Source: Glycine soja (lineage: Eukaryota; Streptophyta; Magnoliopsida; Fabales; Fabaceae). Taken from it: a stretch of 64,000 bases of DNA. The translations under genes were made by a program, and so were the position numbers. The stretch lies in contig NC_041021.1 in NCBI RefSeq assembly GCF_004193775.1, positions 16,908,934 through 16,972,933 on the forward strand. Direction: 5' to 3'. This document shows positions 9,741 through 21,714 of this stretch, one piece after another (the first letter of the stretch is position 1; each line of letters begins with the position of its first letter). Under the pieces are notes generated by a model. The model had not been told where the DNA came from. It searched no databases and was given only the letters and a program-made list of their open reading frames with translations.

Positions 9741-12700
9741 TCAAGCGTAACATCGCTTAACGACATCGGAGTTCACGGGCGAGGGTAGCTCCTCGCCATC
9801 CATGTTGATGAGTATCAGAGCACCCTCAGAAAAAGCCCTTTTCACAATGAAAGGTCCTTCATAATTCGGGGCCCACTTGCCTCGATTATCCTTAACAGCG
9901 TGGGAAATCTTTTTCAGCACAAGGTCCCCCTCGTTGAACTTGCACGGGCGTACCTTTTTGTCGAACGTGTTCTTTATCCTTTGTTGATATAGGCGCTAAT
10001 GGCTCATTACCATCAAACGCTTACCTTCAATAAGGTTGAGTTGGTCGTAGCGTGCTTGAGCCCATTGTTACTCTTCCAGGCCTGATTCCGCTATTATCTT
10101 CTGGGAAGGGACCTCTACCTCAAATGGGAGTACCGCTTCCATCCCCTAAACCAAGGAATATGGTGTTTCCCTAGTAGAAGTTTGTACCGATGTTCTATAT
10201 TCGTGCAGGGTGAAAGGCAACATCTCATGCCAATCTTTGCACGACACCGTCATCTTCTGAACAATCTTCTTAATATTCTTATTTGCAGCCTCCACAGCCC
10301 CATTCATCTTTGGCCGATAAGGGGTGGAGTGATGATGTTGGATCTTGAAATCCTCGCACATTTCCTACATCATTTTGTTGTTCAGATTGGTGCCATTGTC
10401 AGTGATGATCTTCCTAGGGAGTCCGTATCGACAGATTAGCTCCCTCTTTATGAATCTGACCACCACACTTCTCGTAACATTAGTATAAAAAGCCGCTTCG
10501 ACCCATTTGGTGAAGTAATCTATCGCCACAAGAATGAAGCGATGACCATTCGAAGCTTTGGGTTCGATGGCCCCAATGACATCTATCCCCCACATGAAAA
10601 AAGGCCAAGGGGCGGACATAACATTCAGAGGATGTGGCGGAACATTGACATTGTCCGCGTATGCCTGACATTTATGACATTTCCTTACATGGGCGCAGCA
10701 ATCGCTCTCCATAGTGAGCCAGTAATAACCGGCCCTAAGGATCTTCCTGGCTATAGCATGCCCATTTGCATGTGTCCCAAATGAACCCCCGGGATTTCCT
10801 CAATCATGAAGTTAACCTCTTTGGCATCTATGCATCGTAGGAGGGTCATGTCGTGGTTTCGTTTGTATAGGATGGTACCACTCACAAAGAAACCAGTAGC
10901 CAATCTCCTTAACGTTCTCTTGTCATTGTCGGAAATCCCTGGTGGATATTCTTTGTTCTCAACATATTGCTTGATGTCGAAGTACCACGGTTTCCCATCC
11001 CGCTCTTCCTCTATCGCTCAACAATGCGCCGGCTTTCCTTGAGATCTAAATTCGATGTACGGCAGATCCCCGTGTGGGGCAAGTTGAAACATGGATGCCA
11101 GGGTGGCCAATGCATCGTCAAAGATTTCGGCTAACTTCAAGATGTGAGTTTGATAGGGTATGAACTTCGGATCCCTAGTTTCCCATTCTCCTCTCAACTG
11201 GCATATTACCAAAGCCGAGTCTCCATACACTTTGAGTAACTTTACATCAAAATCAGTGGCCGCTTGAACCCCAAGGGCGCACGCTTCATATTCGGCCATA
11301 TTGTTGGTACAATCGAAACCTAGCCTGGCCGTGAAAGGAATACACTGATCATCCAGGGATACAAGGACTGCCCCTACTCCATGGCCCAAAGCATTAGATG
11401 CCCCATCGAAGCAAACAATCCATTTGTCTATGTCCTCGTGCGTCCGCTTCTCTTCGAATAGGGCCATGATATCTTCATCCGGGAACTCAAGGTGCATCGG
11501 CCGATAATCCTGGAGGGGTTGCTGGGCCAAATAATCTGCCATGGCGCTTCCCTTTACCGCCTTTTGGGTGACGTACACGATATCGAATTCAGATAGTAGT
11601 ACCTGCCACCTAGCGATTCGTCCTGTAAGGGCCAGTCTCTCAAAGATGTATTTCACGGGATCCATTTTGGAAATAAGCCACGTGGTATGACTGAGCATGT
11701 ACTGCCTAAGCCGATGTGATGCCCATACCAGAGCACAACACGTCCTTTCCAGCATTGAGTAATTCATCTCACATGCGGTAAACTTCTTGCTTAGATAGTA
11801 AATGGCTTGTTCCTTTTTCCTAGAATCATCGTGCTGACCCAACATGCACCCCATAGACTCGTCTAACACAGTCATGTACAAGAAAAGAGGTCTTCCTATT
11901 ACAGGTGGCATGAGCACCGGGGGGTTCGCAAGGCTCTGTTTGATCTTCTCGAAGGCCTCTTGGCAGTCGCTATTCCACAGGACCGTCTGGTTCTTACGTA
12001 ATAGCTTGAAAATGGGCTCACATGTAGGGGTGAGTTGCGAGATAAATCTCGCGATATAATTCAACCTGCCCAAGAAACCTCGAACCTACTTCTCCGTGCG
12101 TGGTTCCGGCATTTCAAGAATGGCCTTCACTTTCTCGGGATCTATCTCTATCCCTTTCTGACTTACGATGAATCCTAGCAACTTCGCCGACTTTACCCCG
12201 AAGGTGCACTTGGTTGGGTTTAGCTTCAGTTGGTATTTCCGCAACCTTCCGAACAGCTTACGCAGATTGACAAGGTGTTCGTCCTCAGTCCGACATTTGG
12301 CAATCATGTCATCTACGTAGACCTCTATCTCCTTATGCATCATGTCATGGAACAACGCTACCATGGCACGCTGATAGGTTGCCCCAACATTTTTCAGCCC
12401 GAAGGCCATCACTTTATAGCAAAACGTTCCCCATAGGGTTACGAAAGTGGTCTTCTCTACATCTTCGGGTGCCATCTTTATCTGATTATACCCCTAGAAA
12501 CCATCCATAAACGAGAAAAGGGAGAACTTGGCTGTATTATCTACCAATATATCAATGTGTGGCAGGGGAAAATTGTCTTTAGGACTGGCTCGGTTTAAGT
12601 CCCAATAGTCTACACACATTTGCACCTTGCCATCCTTGTTCGGGACCGGGACAATGTTGGCCACCCACTCCGGGTATTGAGCTACAGCTAAGAAACCCGC

Positions 12701-13145
12701 ATCGAACTTCTTTCTTACTTCTTCTTTGATTTTTAAAGACATCTCGGGTCTCATCCTTCGTAGCTTTTGCTTAACTGGGGAAGACCCAGGATTCAATGGC
12801 AACTTATGCTGCACAATGTTGGAGTGCAGACCGGGCATGTCTTGGTATGACCACGCAAAGACGTCTTGATATTCTTCAAGAAGGGTTATCAAGCCTTGGC
12901 GGATAGGTGCGGTCATACCGGTTCCTACTTTTACTTCATTCTTTCCCTCTTCGGTCCCTAAGTTCACCAGTTCGGTTTCTTCTTGGTGAGGCTTCATTTC
13001 GCGTTCTTCCTGAGCGATCAACCTCTCCAACTCTGGTGAAAGGACGTCCTCTTCCTCTTCTTCGTTCATCGTTTGGCTTACATCTCGGTCGAAATCGATT
13101 GTCAAACCCTCGTCGTTAGGATCCTCAAAGAATCGACCCTCATAT
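9741..13145 (-). pseudogene. Element C pol: reverse transcriptase, RNase H, second RNase H, integrase
   Basis: This is minus-strand Ogre/Tat pol. In order it has RT with the YVDD motif at about 12310 (VYVDDMIAK), the classical RNase H, then a second archaeal-type RNase H (FDGAS, NMAEYEAC, GDSALVI; about 11130-11440). Then comes integrase with WGIDVIG, ITDNGTN and the Glu-bearing MNGAVEAANK (about 10290-10620), ending at the stop 9741-9743. Two RNase H domains are a Tat-lineage hallmark. It is inactive. There are in-frame stops after FMDGF (about 12491) and RTEK (about 12083, CAG to TAG), and further stops or shifts in integrase at 10362, near 10146, near 10062 and across the zinc-binding region (10700-11018). 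Confidence 0.9.
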
Positions 13146-13349
13146 CTATACCAATCAAGACAAAAGAAACAAAAACATGCAAAATGATATGAGTAAAGGT
13201 GGAACTGCAAGAACAGATTAAACAAGATCTCTTTGTTTATTTAATAAGGTAGGTTTCACAAAACAAAAGAGAAAGGAATCTATAGCCTCTAATTACATTG
13301 AATCAGTGGTATAGACCTCTGACTGGCTTATCACGCGCCAGTTCCCCAC
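13146..13349 (-). other. Candidate intron region between protease and RT frames
   Basis: Between the protease frame stop (13350) and the RT frame, the minus strand has a long T-rich tract ending in GATTGGTATAG at 13146, which looks like a 3' splice site. Ogre elements are known to splice an intron between protease and RT. I cannot place the donor with confidence, because a TAA precedes the nearest GT. Confidence 0.45.
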
Positions 13350-15035
13350 TTAGGAATCAGGATGGCATGGCCGCACGAAACTTGGCGGGTCTTGAGGGCA
13401 CTCCTCTCTGATTGCTGCCACCTCTTCCTTAAACATTATTCCAGCACTGGTGAAACACTGGCTAACATGGCCGGGCCATGCCCTATCTGCCCGGAATCTT
13501 GATGGCACATTCCTCCTTCCCGGCATCCCGGGTTCATAACCCAATCCATATTTGTACGGATTTCCCCTAATATCGACTATGTCGGCATTCCCGAGGCCGT
13601 CCTTGCCTAGACCCATTCCGGGATCATATCCGTGCTTGAGCATCACCCGTGCCACCATTATGGCCGCATTAGAGAGAGAAGGTAGCAGCGGGCTCGTCTC
13701 CACAGAGGCACAACTCACCACCTCGAAGGATTGGAAAGTTGTTTTCAATGATTCTTCCGCCGCTTCTACGTATGGGGCGGAGGAGGGGTAGCTCACCAAC
13801 ATATCCTCTTCGCCTGACACTATCACCAAAAGTCCACCAACCGCGAACTTCAATTTCTGGTGAAGCGTCGAAGGGACCACTCCCAACGCATGAATCCAAG
13901 GTCTCCCCAAGAGGAAGTTGTAGGCGGGATTTATGTCCATCACTTGAAACACCACATTGCAAGTGTGGGGGCCTATCTGAATGGGAATGTTGATTTCCCC
14001 CATCACTTGCCGCCGAGTACCATCAAAGGCTCGTACCACCATCGAACTTGGTTTTAAACGTGACGCACTAAAAGGAAGCTTTTCCAAGGTGGTCTTCAGC
14101 ATCACATTTAAACTCGATCCATTATCGATAAGTACCTTTGCGACAACATGGTCCATACATCTCACCGACACATGTAGAGCCTTGTTGTGTCCTCTCCCCT
14201 CAACGGGAATCTCTTCTTCCGCAAACATGATATAATTATTGGTGGTTATATGATTAACGATGCCTTCAAAACCCTCAACTGAGATATCGTGTGCTACATG
14301 GGCATCGTTGAGGACCTTTATCAACAGCGCACGATGAGGCTTGGAGTTTATGAGCAGTTCAAGCAAAGAGATCCTTGCTGGAGTTTTATTCAGTTGCTCA
14401 ACTACCGTAAACTCGCTTTGTTGGATGAGGCGAAGGAACGCATGAGTCTCTTCCAAAGTCACCGTCTTTCCTTGAAGACCTTCTTTCTTTTCAGCCCCTT
14501 TTACCACCGGAGGATCCACTTCTTTTGAGGGGGTGGATACATCTGTGGGCTCTTGGACCATGAGCGCTTTCCCTTTGGAGGGCAATTCCACCGAGTGAGG
14601 GGGAGCGAACACCCGGCCACTGCGGGTTACGCCATTGAGGCCGGTGATGTTGGTCACCTTGGCTGACAGGGAGTCAACTTTGGTTGCAACTCTTCCTTCA
14701 AAAGTGGGAGGGGTATACTTCCACGGAACGACCTTATTACTTTGATATGCAAACGGCGTCGGCTTGGGTGCTGTCCGGGGGTATATGGGCATGGAGCCGG
14801 TCCCTTTCCTAGTGAAACATATTACTAGGGCTTTGGGGGTTGGGGGAACCTTCTTTTCTTCCGACTGCATGCAAATCTGTGGTTCTTCCCTCCCTCCTTT
14901 GGACACTTCAAGTGCCCCCAGTCCATGAGCCGCTGAAGCAATTCTTCCACCGCGGGACAAGTTTCCATGTCGTGTGACTCCCTGAGGTGAAACAAACATT
15001 CGTACCTTTCGTCTCCACCAAAGGAGACCATGCAT
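13350..15035 (-). pseudogene. Element C protease region with G-patch
   Basis: This is a long minus-strand open frame containing the aspartic protease (active-site block VLIDNGSSLNVM at about 14115-14150, with DNG in place of the usual DTG/DSG). About 150 residues later comes a G-patch-like segment (LKHGYDPGMGLGKDG, about 13590-13640). The protease releases Gag and Pol products. The G-patch may bind nucleic acid, as in betaretroviral proteases. The first 50 or so codons belong to the gag C-terminal region read in a shifted frame, so the true junction with gag at about 14825-14900 carries a frameshift. The C-terminal part of this frame is intact. Confidence 0.8.
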
Positions 15036-15589
15036 GCCGCTTGCAGCGACTGGTAGATGAAGCGTCTAGATGTAGCCACATCTTCTAATCTCTTTGCCCC
15101 CGATGGCTCATGCTCTTCAATGGCGTTTACGCTAGCCCCTCCATGACTAGCTAGTGGGTTGGTTTTAACGTTGGGGCCCTCCTCTTGGAATGATAGCCAG
15201 CTAGCATTACTTAGGTGCTGCACCTTATACTTGAACGGGAGGCAGGAGTCAATGTTGTGTCCGGGAGCTCCACTATGGTATGCACACTTGGCATCCGAGT
15301 TGTACCACTTGGGGTATGGTGGCTGGAGGACCTTCCCGGGTATGGCCACCACCAAATGATTCTCCAATAATGAAGGCCACAACTCGGAGTATGCCATGGG
15401 AATAGGAGAGAAATAGTCTTTCGGGGGTGGGCGTCGTGCATTATTATAGCTCGCGCCAGGAGCTGTATTATTGACTAGCCGAGGAGTGGCTGGAGCTGTG
15501 TGTTGGGCAAGCGTTCTTTCTGCTGCGGGTGGTCCTTTCACTTGAGTTGGGAGGGAGCTCCCGGCTTGGATTGAAAAGTTTGGGGGGTT
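14825..15589 (-). pseudogene. Element C gag C-terminal region with zinc-knuckle-like motif
   Basis: This minus-strand frame continues the gag frame after an in-frame TAG near 15590. It includes AYSELWPSLLENHLV and a metal-binding-like motif, C-x2-H-x5-H-x4-C (CAYHSGAPGHNIDSC, about 15255-15300). Then follows a second block (CLFHLRESHDMETCPAVEEL). It probably binds element RNA in the particle. The same segment is present in B (53262-53760) and, diverged, in E (33304-33520). It ends in a frameshift into the protease frame. Confidence 0.8.
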
Positions 15590-15592
15590 AGG

Positions 15593-16156
15593 CTAGTATG
15601 AGCTTTGGATATTTTGGGGTGCTTTCATCCATGTTGGGGCAGTGGTGACCGCGTGGGTATCTCCTTCCTTTTTCCTCGTGCCCACCACTGGGGCTCTTCT
15701 GTTGTTGTTGGGGACCACGTTGGAGGCATATTCAAACTTGCCTTTTCTCAGTCCGGACTCGATTCTTTCTCCGGCGAAGACGAGATCCGCAAAGTTAGCT
15801 AGCATGTATCCTATCAGCTTTTCAAAGTAGAACGTAGGCAACGTATCTACCATAATTGTGATCATCTCCCTCTCCGTCATGGACGGGACGACTTGGGCTA
15901 CGAGGTCCGGAGGCAAACCATAAGGGTAGGCTTGAGGACTATACCTCTGACCTAACACCGTCATGTTTCGGCCAAAGTTTATTGCGGGCTGTAGCACCGG
16001 TGCCACTTCCCTAGCTGTATTGGAGGCGGCCGCCGTGGCATTATCTTCTATAGTTTTCTGAAGTTTTAGCATGGCCTCCGTGATAGAAGCCATTTGATCT
16101 TTTAAGGCCGATAGGTCGGCCTTCATCTGTTCTTGCACGCCCTCTTCATTATCCAT
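15593..16156 (-). pseudogene. Element C gag with its core deleted
   Basis: The minus-strand frame starts at MDNEEGVQEQMKADL and runs 187 codons. Compared with the 401-codon gag of element B (54089-55294), it joins YGLPPD directly to a segment ending VPSMTERE. The loss of about 725 bp removes the conserved Gag core (WYTNLE, SWKDL, FIRQYQYN). Both ends share AGGTC/AGTC, consistent with a microhomology deletion, and the frame is kept. In-frame codons upstream of the ATG (YNTRSR) follow a plausible splice acceptor (TTTGTTTCTTTAG near 16213). The shortened Gag is unlikely to assemble. Confidence 0.85.
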
Positions 16157-16442
16157 TTTTCTGGATCGAGTGTTATAGGGGTGCCTTTGCGCTTTCTTAG
16201 TTATGGTGAGTTCCCTAAAGAAACAAACAACGGTGAGTATGCCACCAAAACATAAATATGAAAATGAATGATCGGAGCACTTGGATCCACCTCAAGGATT
16301 TTTAGATAACGTGATGAGTTCAGAACTTCTCGTTTTATAAAATAGAACAAAGCTTTTATCTAGCCAAGATCATACAAAAGTGTTACAACAGAACCTAACG
16401 GTTTCTAATTATATGGGCCATCAACTCTATCATGTGTTGACA
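16157..16442 (-). other. Element C spacer between ORF1 and gag
   Basis: This short non-coding stretch holds a T/C-rich acceptor-like sequence (sense TTTGTTTCTTTAG, about 16213-16225). It is followed by an open extension into gag. It is colinear with 55295-55535 of element B. Nothing else is recognised. Confidence 0.5.
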
Positions 16443-18228
16443 TTAATTGATTAGCCCGTGAATTTCCTCGGGGGCTGTACACACTTCAGCGATGGCTTTT
16501 GCTTTGGCTAGTAGTCGCGGGAGGTCTTGACTTCTATTCAAGGTCAAGGCGAACCTATCCATCCACATAGTCGCTTCTTGATGCAATGCATCAACCACCC
16601 TCCCTCTTGCTTCCTTTTCGGCGTACACTTGTGCGAAATCCTCTACTAGCTTTTGTTCATGGGTCACAAACTGGTTTAACTCTTCCTTGTACTGCCCTAT
16701 GATAGCTAGCATGCTTTGCTCCGTGGCTTCCAAGTGTTGAGCCAAACTCCTTTTGGATCTTGAGCAAGCAGCTAACTCTTCCTTTAAGATCATGCCATGC
16801 ACCCGTGACTGGTCCCTTTCCTCTTTCCAAAGCTTGAGCTCATTGTTGCTGCCCCACAAAGCTCCTCGGCATTTATCTCGGCCATGTTCCTCCTTGCGGG
16901 CCCTTTTCGTTTCTTGTTCAAGGGCTCTTGCAGTGGCCGCGTTTTCCTCTCGTAACTCGGTGCACTCTTTCCGAATGTTGTAGCGGCTGACTTGAACTTT
17001 TCTATGGCGAGTCTTGCCTTCCCTCTCGTAACTCGGTGCACTCTCTCCTCATTGATAACTTTCAACTTGGAGAGCCAATCTAACCCTCGCGTATGAACTC
17101 TTATCCATTCATGATAACCACAGATGACGCCATTACAGATGCCCCTAAGCTCTTTGTCTTTCCTCAACAGACTTCTCCACGCCTTGTGGACTCTTTGTAT
17201 AACCTTGAGACTTTGCGCGCCAAAATCTCTCACAAGGAAAGGCGAGAGGCTCTCTTCCGTTGGCGCTCCCCTCATGGGGTACCCTAGCTGTCTTATGGCA
17301 AGTGCAGGATTATAGTTAATACAACCGCTCGTCCCTATCAACAGAACATTAGGGTAGTCCCCACATGAGAAAAGAACTCCCTCCTTTCCTTCCTTCCATC
17401 GAGGAAACCAATTGATTGCGCTGCCCCCTATCCCAGCCAAGTGTTGGTCCCAATCGAATCTTCTCTTTTCGATGCACGAGCGATAACTTTGAAGCGGACA
17501 CAGATGTCTTATGTCTTATTGGAATAGGTGCGAAACCAACCACACACAGAGAGCAGGTAAGCAACAGACGATCCGTGCGCTGTTCTTCTCGCACCTTTGG
17601 TCAAAGGTATCAAATAAGTCCGCCAAGATAGCCACCACTGGACTCTCCTTGCTATGGTGATATGCAAGGAAAGCATCAATCGCGGCTAGGTCCACCAAAC
17701 TGTCCACGTTCGGAAAGAGGACAACCCCAAAGATCAGCAAAGCTAGTATATCCGCAAACGGGACCCATTTCTCTTGGCTTGCCATATCCCTTGCCTTGCC
17801 TTCCAAGTATTTTCATGGCAGGCCCACTACGTCGTTCCGAGTTTGCTTCATGCGGTCCAACTCTTTTGCCGAATCCCCGACCACAACTGCAATCTTACTC
17901 AAGGAGGGAAGAAACCCGGAGAAAAGATACGGTTTTCTTCCCCCAAGAGGGCATCCTAATATTTCCTCAAACTCTTCAATAGTCGGTACCATTTGGAAGT
18001 CCCCAAACGTGAAGCACCTCAACGACTGATCATAGTATTGGGCGAGGGATACAATAGCTTTCGAAATACCTCCGCTACGGTCAAATCTAGAATCTTTCCG
18101 TACACTTTGCGGAAGGCTTGCCTTTGGAGAGGTCCCATCAATCGTCCCAATTCCTTGAGGCTGGTGACATCTAGACCCTTAATCTTGACTTGATAAAATC
18201 TTTTTCTGTTTTGATTTGTCCCCATCAT
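16443..18228 (-). pseudogene. Element C ORF1 (DUF7745-like), multiply broken
   Basis: This is Ogre ORF1, of unknown function, upstream of gag. It starts at 18226-18228 (MMGTNQNRKRFYQVK). The globular part includes CFTFGDFQ, EEILGCPLGGRKPY, LLIFGVVLFPNVD, DLAAIDAFLAYHHSKESPV and ARIVCCLPALCVWLVSHLF. The C-terminal part is charged and probably coiled-coil (KEERDQSRVHGMILKEELAA). Breaks: a 1-bp deletion near 18063 that shifts frame before CFTFG, CGA to TGA at 17810-17812, CAA to TAA near 17515, and a frameshift between 17000 and 16860. The natural full length is about 600 residues. Confidence 0.85.
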
Positions 18229-18909
18229 TTACCTAAAAAAGGGGTGGATCAAGACTCCGATATGAATGATGCAATGCGTATGCATGAAACGGAAAGAAAA
18301 CAAAACAAAGGGGTAATTTACATATACGAGACCAAAAAGATCCACCTTTTTAATACTACATTTTAGGCATTACGACACCTTAACGTATGTGTTAACAAGT
18401 GACCTACTACTCTAGAGACACAAAATATCACTAGTAAAACTATAATTTACGTGCTATTCGCAAAAAAATGCATGAGAACAAATGGCACGGAGCGTGTTTT
18501 CTCTATGCCCCTATTTGGGAACCTATAGGACAATACCTAGGGGTCTCCAGTAACTACTCCCAACGATTCATAACTCACATGGATGTTTTCTAGAGGTATC
18601 ATCACTCAAGATAATAATATTGTGGCGGTATGGAATACCAGCGACAACATATTATAAAGAGAGAAAGCTCTAGACGAGGTTTCACTATTATCAAGCAAGT
18701 CGGAGACCTAGCATGATGATAGATTCACCTCCACTTCTTAGATTCCCAAGAACCCGGGTATAGGGCCCCTGTTTTACTCAAACCCGTGGGTGCTTAGTGT
18801 AAAAATTTGGAAAAGACAGCAGTTATTACATTTTACACAGTTCAATAAATGCACACACAAAGTTTCACAATTCCACAATTCCTTAAAATAGGCCTAACTC
18901 ACAGAAAAT
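18229..18909 (-). other. Element C 5' leader with conserved block
   Basis: This untranslated leader is colinear with the leader of D (2183-2862). The block at about 18478-18775 is also shared with G, A and E. No convincing frame is seen. Confidence 0.6.
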
Positions 18910-18930
18910 GTCCCCAGTGGAGTCGTCAAC
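18910..18930 (-). other. Primer binding site of element C
   Basis: In sense it is GTTGACGACTCCACTGGGGA plus C, next to the LTR end. It differs from the other copies at one or two bases. Confidence 0.7.
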
Positions 18931-19589
18931 TATCGCAACATGCCCTTTTGCAGGCGAGCGAGGCGAGGCTCACGGGTGCGCTTTCCAAAGGAGGAAAGAT
19001 GCGTGGAGTCTCCACCAACGTTTACTTGTGGAAAACGTCGGAAAAAACGAAGAAAACCGGTCAAAACGAAAATTCTAAGTTCAGGAGTTGTATTTACGTT
19101 TGAGGAAGGTATTAGCACCTCTCAGCTCGCCCAGGCGAGCCAGATTGCTTCCTCCAGAAGCAACCGCCTTCTAGAGGAAGAATCTGGAAGGCCCAAGTGG
19201 GTCTGATTGCTATTTGCACCCCTTTTTACTAAATACACCCCCTTTGCGTTTTTTTGTTATTCTTTTTCCGTAACGTTATGAAACTTTATGAATTTTGTAA
19301 CGATACTTATTTTCTTTCCGTAAGGTTATGGAACCTGACGGATCATGTATTTACTCTTTTTTAGCTTTCGAAGAAGTTACGGAAACTCACGGATTGTGTA
19401 ACAATACTTCCTTTTGATTTCCGCCACATTACGGAATTTCACGGATCATGTAACCATGCTTCCTTTTGATTTCCGGCGCATCTCGAGACTTCACATATTG
19501 TGCAACAAAGGGTGCTAAGTACTTCGAAGCGGTCAATCATAGGTTGCATGCCATCAAGAAATAGTCCCCGGACGAAATTAGGGTATGAC
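18931..19589 (-). mobile_element. Element C: internally deleted 5' LTR
   Basis: Both ends are present: TATCGCAACATG (a mutated TGTCGCAA) at 18931 and GGGTATGACA ending at 19589. The length is only 659 bp, against about 1.7 kb for other copies. At about 19120 the sequence jumps from the U5/R-side text (TATTAGCACCTCTCA) straight to the U3 palindrome (GCTCGCCCAGGCGAGC, 19125-19140). CTCA is shared by both parents of the junction. The TATA box and start region are gone, so this LTR cannot drive transcription. Confidence 0.85.
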
Positions 19590-19833
19590 ACCTTGTAGCA
19601 AGGAACCTATTGGGTGAGAACTTCTAATCTACCCCTAGGTTCGTTTGAGGTTTATGCATGGTGCCTTTCATTGCCCCAGTGTAGGGCTTAGAGGTACCAA
19701 TTGTTGTCTTGTTTTCACAACCTCGTAGTGAGGAAGAATGAAAGAAGCAGTTGATTCTTGCAAAAAGAATTTTCGAAGGACGAGAAATAGTTGAAGGATT
19801 TTTCAGTTGATGGATTTAGTCAAATGACTCCTA
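19590..19833. other. Unassigned sequence between Ogre C and the solo LTR
   Basis: About 240 bp of unique-looking DNA carrying no gene or repeat that I recognise. Together with 20858-20871 it should be the sequence into which the solo LTR inserted. Confidence 0.4.
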
Positions 19834-20857
19834 TGTAGAAGCAAGATGTTTTGATGTCTTGATGATGCTAAAGGATCAAGTGCTTCTAAGTTTTATTCAA
19901 GACAAGAATCCAAGAAAATCAAGATATATGATCAAGTTGATCTCTAGAATCTTTAGGAAGAAGTTTCCAAATTGAAAAAACAAAAGGTTTGACCAAAGAA
20001 TTCTATCATTTCAAATTGAGATTTGCTCTCTGGTAATCGATTACCAGCAGCTGAAAATGTTTATAACAGTCACTAGAAATTTGAACTCTAAATTTATAAC
20101 GTGTAATTGATTACACATGGATGGTAATTGACTACCAGTAGTTTATTGAACGTTTTAATTCAAATTTTTAAAACCTGTAATCGATTACACAAGTCTTGTA
20201 AATGATTACCAGAGGGGATTTTCAGAATATAATTTCCAAGAGTCACATCTATTCAAATGGTTTATGAATGGCCATCAAAGGTCTATTTATATGTGACTTG
20301 GAAACACGAATTTAAAGAGAGTTTTCATTGCCCAAAAAGTTTTATCCTCTCAAAAAGATTCCTTGGTCAACCACTTGCATATTTAATACGGAATTTTGAT
20401 TGATCTTCATTGTACAATCTATCTCTTTTAAGAGAGATCACTTCTTCTCTTCTTCTTATTTCTGAAAAGGGATTAGGAGACCGTGGGTCTCTTGTTGTAG
20501 AGGATTCTTGAACACAAGGGAAGGGTTGTCCCTGTGTGGTTCAGACTTTGTAAAAGGAGTTTTACAAGGAGAGTGGAAAATCTCAAGTGGGTTGCTTGAG
20601 GACTGGACGTAGGCACGGGAAGTGGCCGAACCAGTATAAATCAAGTTTGCATTCCTCTCTTCCCTTAAACTTCTTTTATTTATTGCTGTTTATCTTTTGC
20701 TTTAAAGAAGTTTATTTTGAATTGTCTTTTGAGTAATTCATGTTAAGGGTGCATTGTTAATCCGAAAAGAGAGAGTGAAAGTTTAATTGGGGAATAGTCT
20801 TCGTATCTTAATTCAACCCCCCTTTTTCTTAAGGTAACTGAGGCCATTTGTCCAACA
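19834..20857 (+). mobile_element. Solo SIRE-like copia LTR
   Basis: The sequence begins TGTAGAAGCAAGATGTTTTG and ends in TGTCCAACA, aligning throughout with the SIRE LTR at 47015-48109. It has the cluster of TAATCGATTA palindromes (two intact, others mutated, 20033-20210), a TATATGTGAC segment, and the GGACTGGACGTAGGCACG stretch near the 3' end. No internal region follows. The flanks are TCCTA (19829-19833) and TCCAA (20858-20862), a probable target duplication with one mismatch. It was formed by LTR-LTR recombination and is clearly older than the SIRE copy to the right. Confidence 0.85.
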
Positions 20858-20871
20858 TCCAATTCTTGATA

Positions 20872-21096
20872 ACTCACTTCTCTCTAAAAAGACAAACTTT
20901 CTGGAATGATAAAATGAGGTCACATGAACGTCTTGAAAACACAATCAATCAAATGCTTTTTTTCTTTTTGAACACTTTTTTTTATTTTTATTTTGAAACT
21001 TATTTGTTTTGAAATTTACTTGTTGTTTTACGGCACCCCCACCAACGTGCAAGATGAGTAATCTCTGATTGAACGGTCTTGGAAGTCCAAACTCAG
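20872..21096. repeat. ~220-bp flank repeat, left copy
   Basis: This segment (GACAAACTTTC, AATGAGGTCACATGAA, TTTTACGGCACC, GTCTTGGAAGTCCAAACTCA) recurs in direct orientation at 32850-33066, on the other side of the 24-bp array. It matches the right copy at most positions, with small gaps in the A/T runs. Confidence 0.8.
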
Positions 21097-21714
21097 ATGG
21101 CGAGGACGTGAAGTCCTCTAAAGGCGAGGATGTGTAGTCCTGTGAAGGTGAGAGTGTGTAGCCCTTTGAAGGTGAGGATGTGTAGACTTTTGAAGGAGAG
21201 GATGTGTAGTCCTTTGAAGGTGAGAGCGTGTAGCCCATTGAAGGTTAGGACATGTAGTCCTCTGATGGTGAGGACGTGCAGTCCTCTAAAGGCGAGGATG
21301 TGTAGTCCTTTGAAGGCGAGGACCTGTAGTCCTCTAAAGGCGAGGGCACGCAAGCCTATGAAGGCGAGGACATGTAGTCCTCTAAAGGTGAGGGCATGTA
21401 ACCCTCTGAAGGCTACGACGTGTAGACCTCTGAAGGCGAGGGCGTGTATCCCTCTGAAGGTTAGCATGTGTAGCCCTCTGATGGCGAGGATATGTAGTCC
21501 TCTGAAGGCGAGGATGTGTAGTCCTCTACAGCTGAGGGCGTGTAGCCCTCTGAAGGTGAAAGCGTGTAGTCCTCTGAAGGTTTGCACGTGTAGTCCTCTG
21601 ATGGCTAGGATATGTAGTCCTCTGAAGGTGAGGGCGTGTAGCCCTCAGATGGCGAGGACGTGAACTCCTCTGAAGGCGAGGATGTGTAGTCCTGTGAAGG
21701 TGAGAGCAGGTAGC
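21097..21714 (-). repeat. 24-bp tandem array, left part
   Basis: About 25 imperfect units of GAGGATGTGTAGTCCTCTGAAGG plus C, in strict 24-bp register. Because 24 is a multiple of three and substitutions dominate over indels, all three minus-strand frames stay largely open. One minus-strand frame repeats the octapeptide PSEDYTSS and runs into a non-repetitive basic tail ending at 20945. The array continues at 32083 beyond the inserted Diaspora-like element. Confidence 0.9.

Noticed and set aside
20033..20215. CRISPR-like or transcription-factor array from the TAATCGATTA repeats
   Set aside because: They are palindromes inside a copia LTR with irregular spacing; plant DNA, no cas genes.
21130..21663. 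Plus-strand 177-residue Cys/Ser/Pro/Lys repeat protein
   Set aside because: It is one of several frames kept open by the 24-bp period; there is no start context or unique domain. The minus-strand PSEDYTSS frame is the better candidate.
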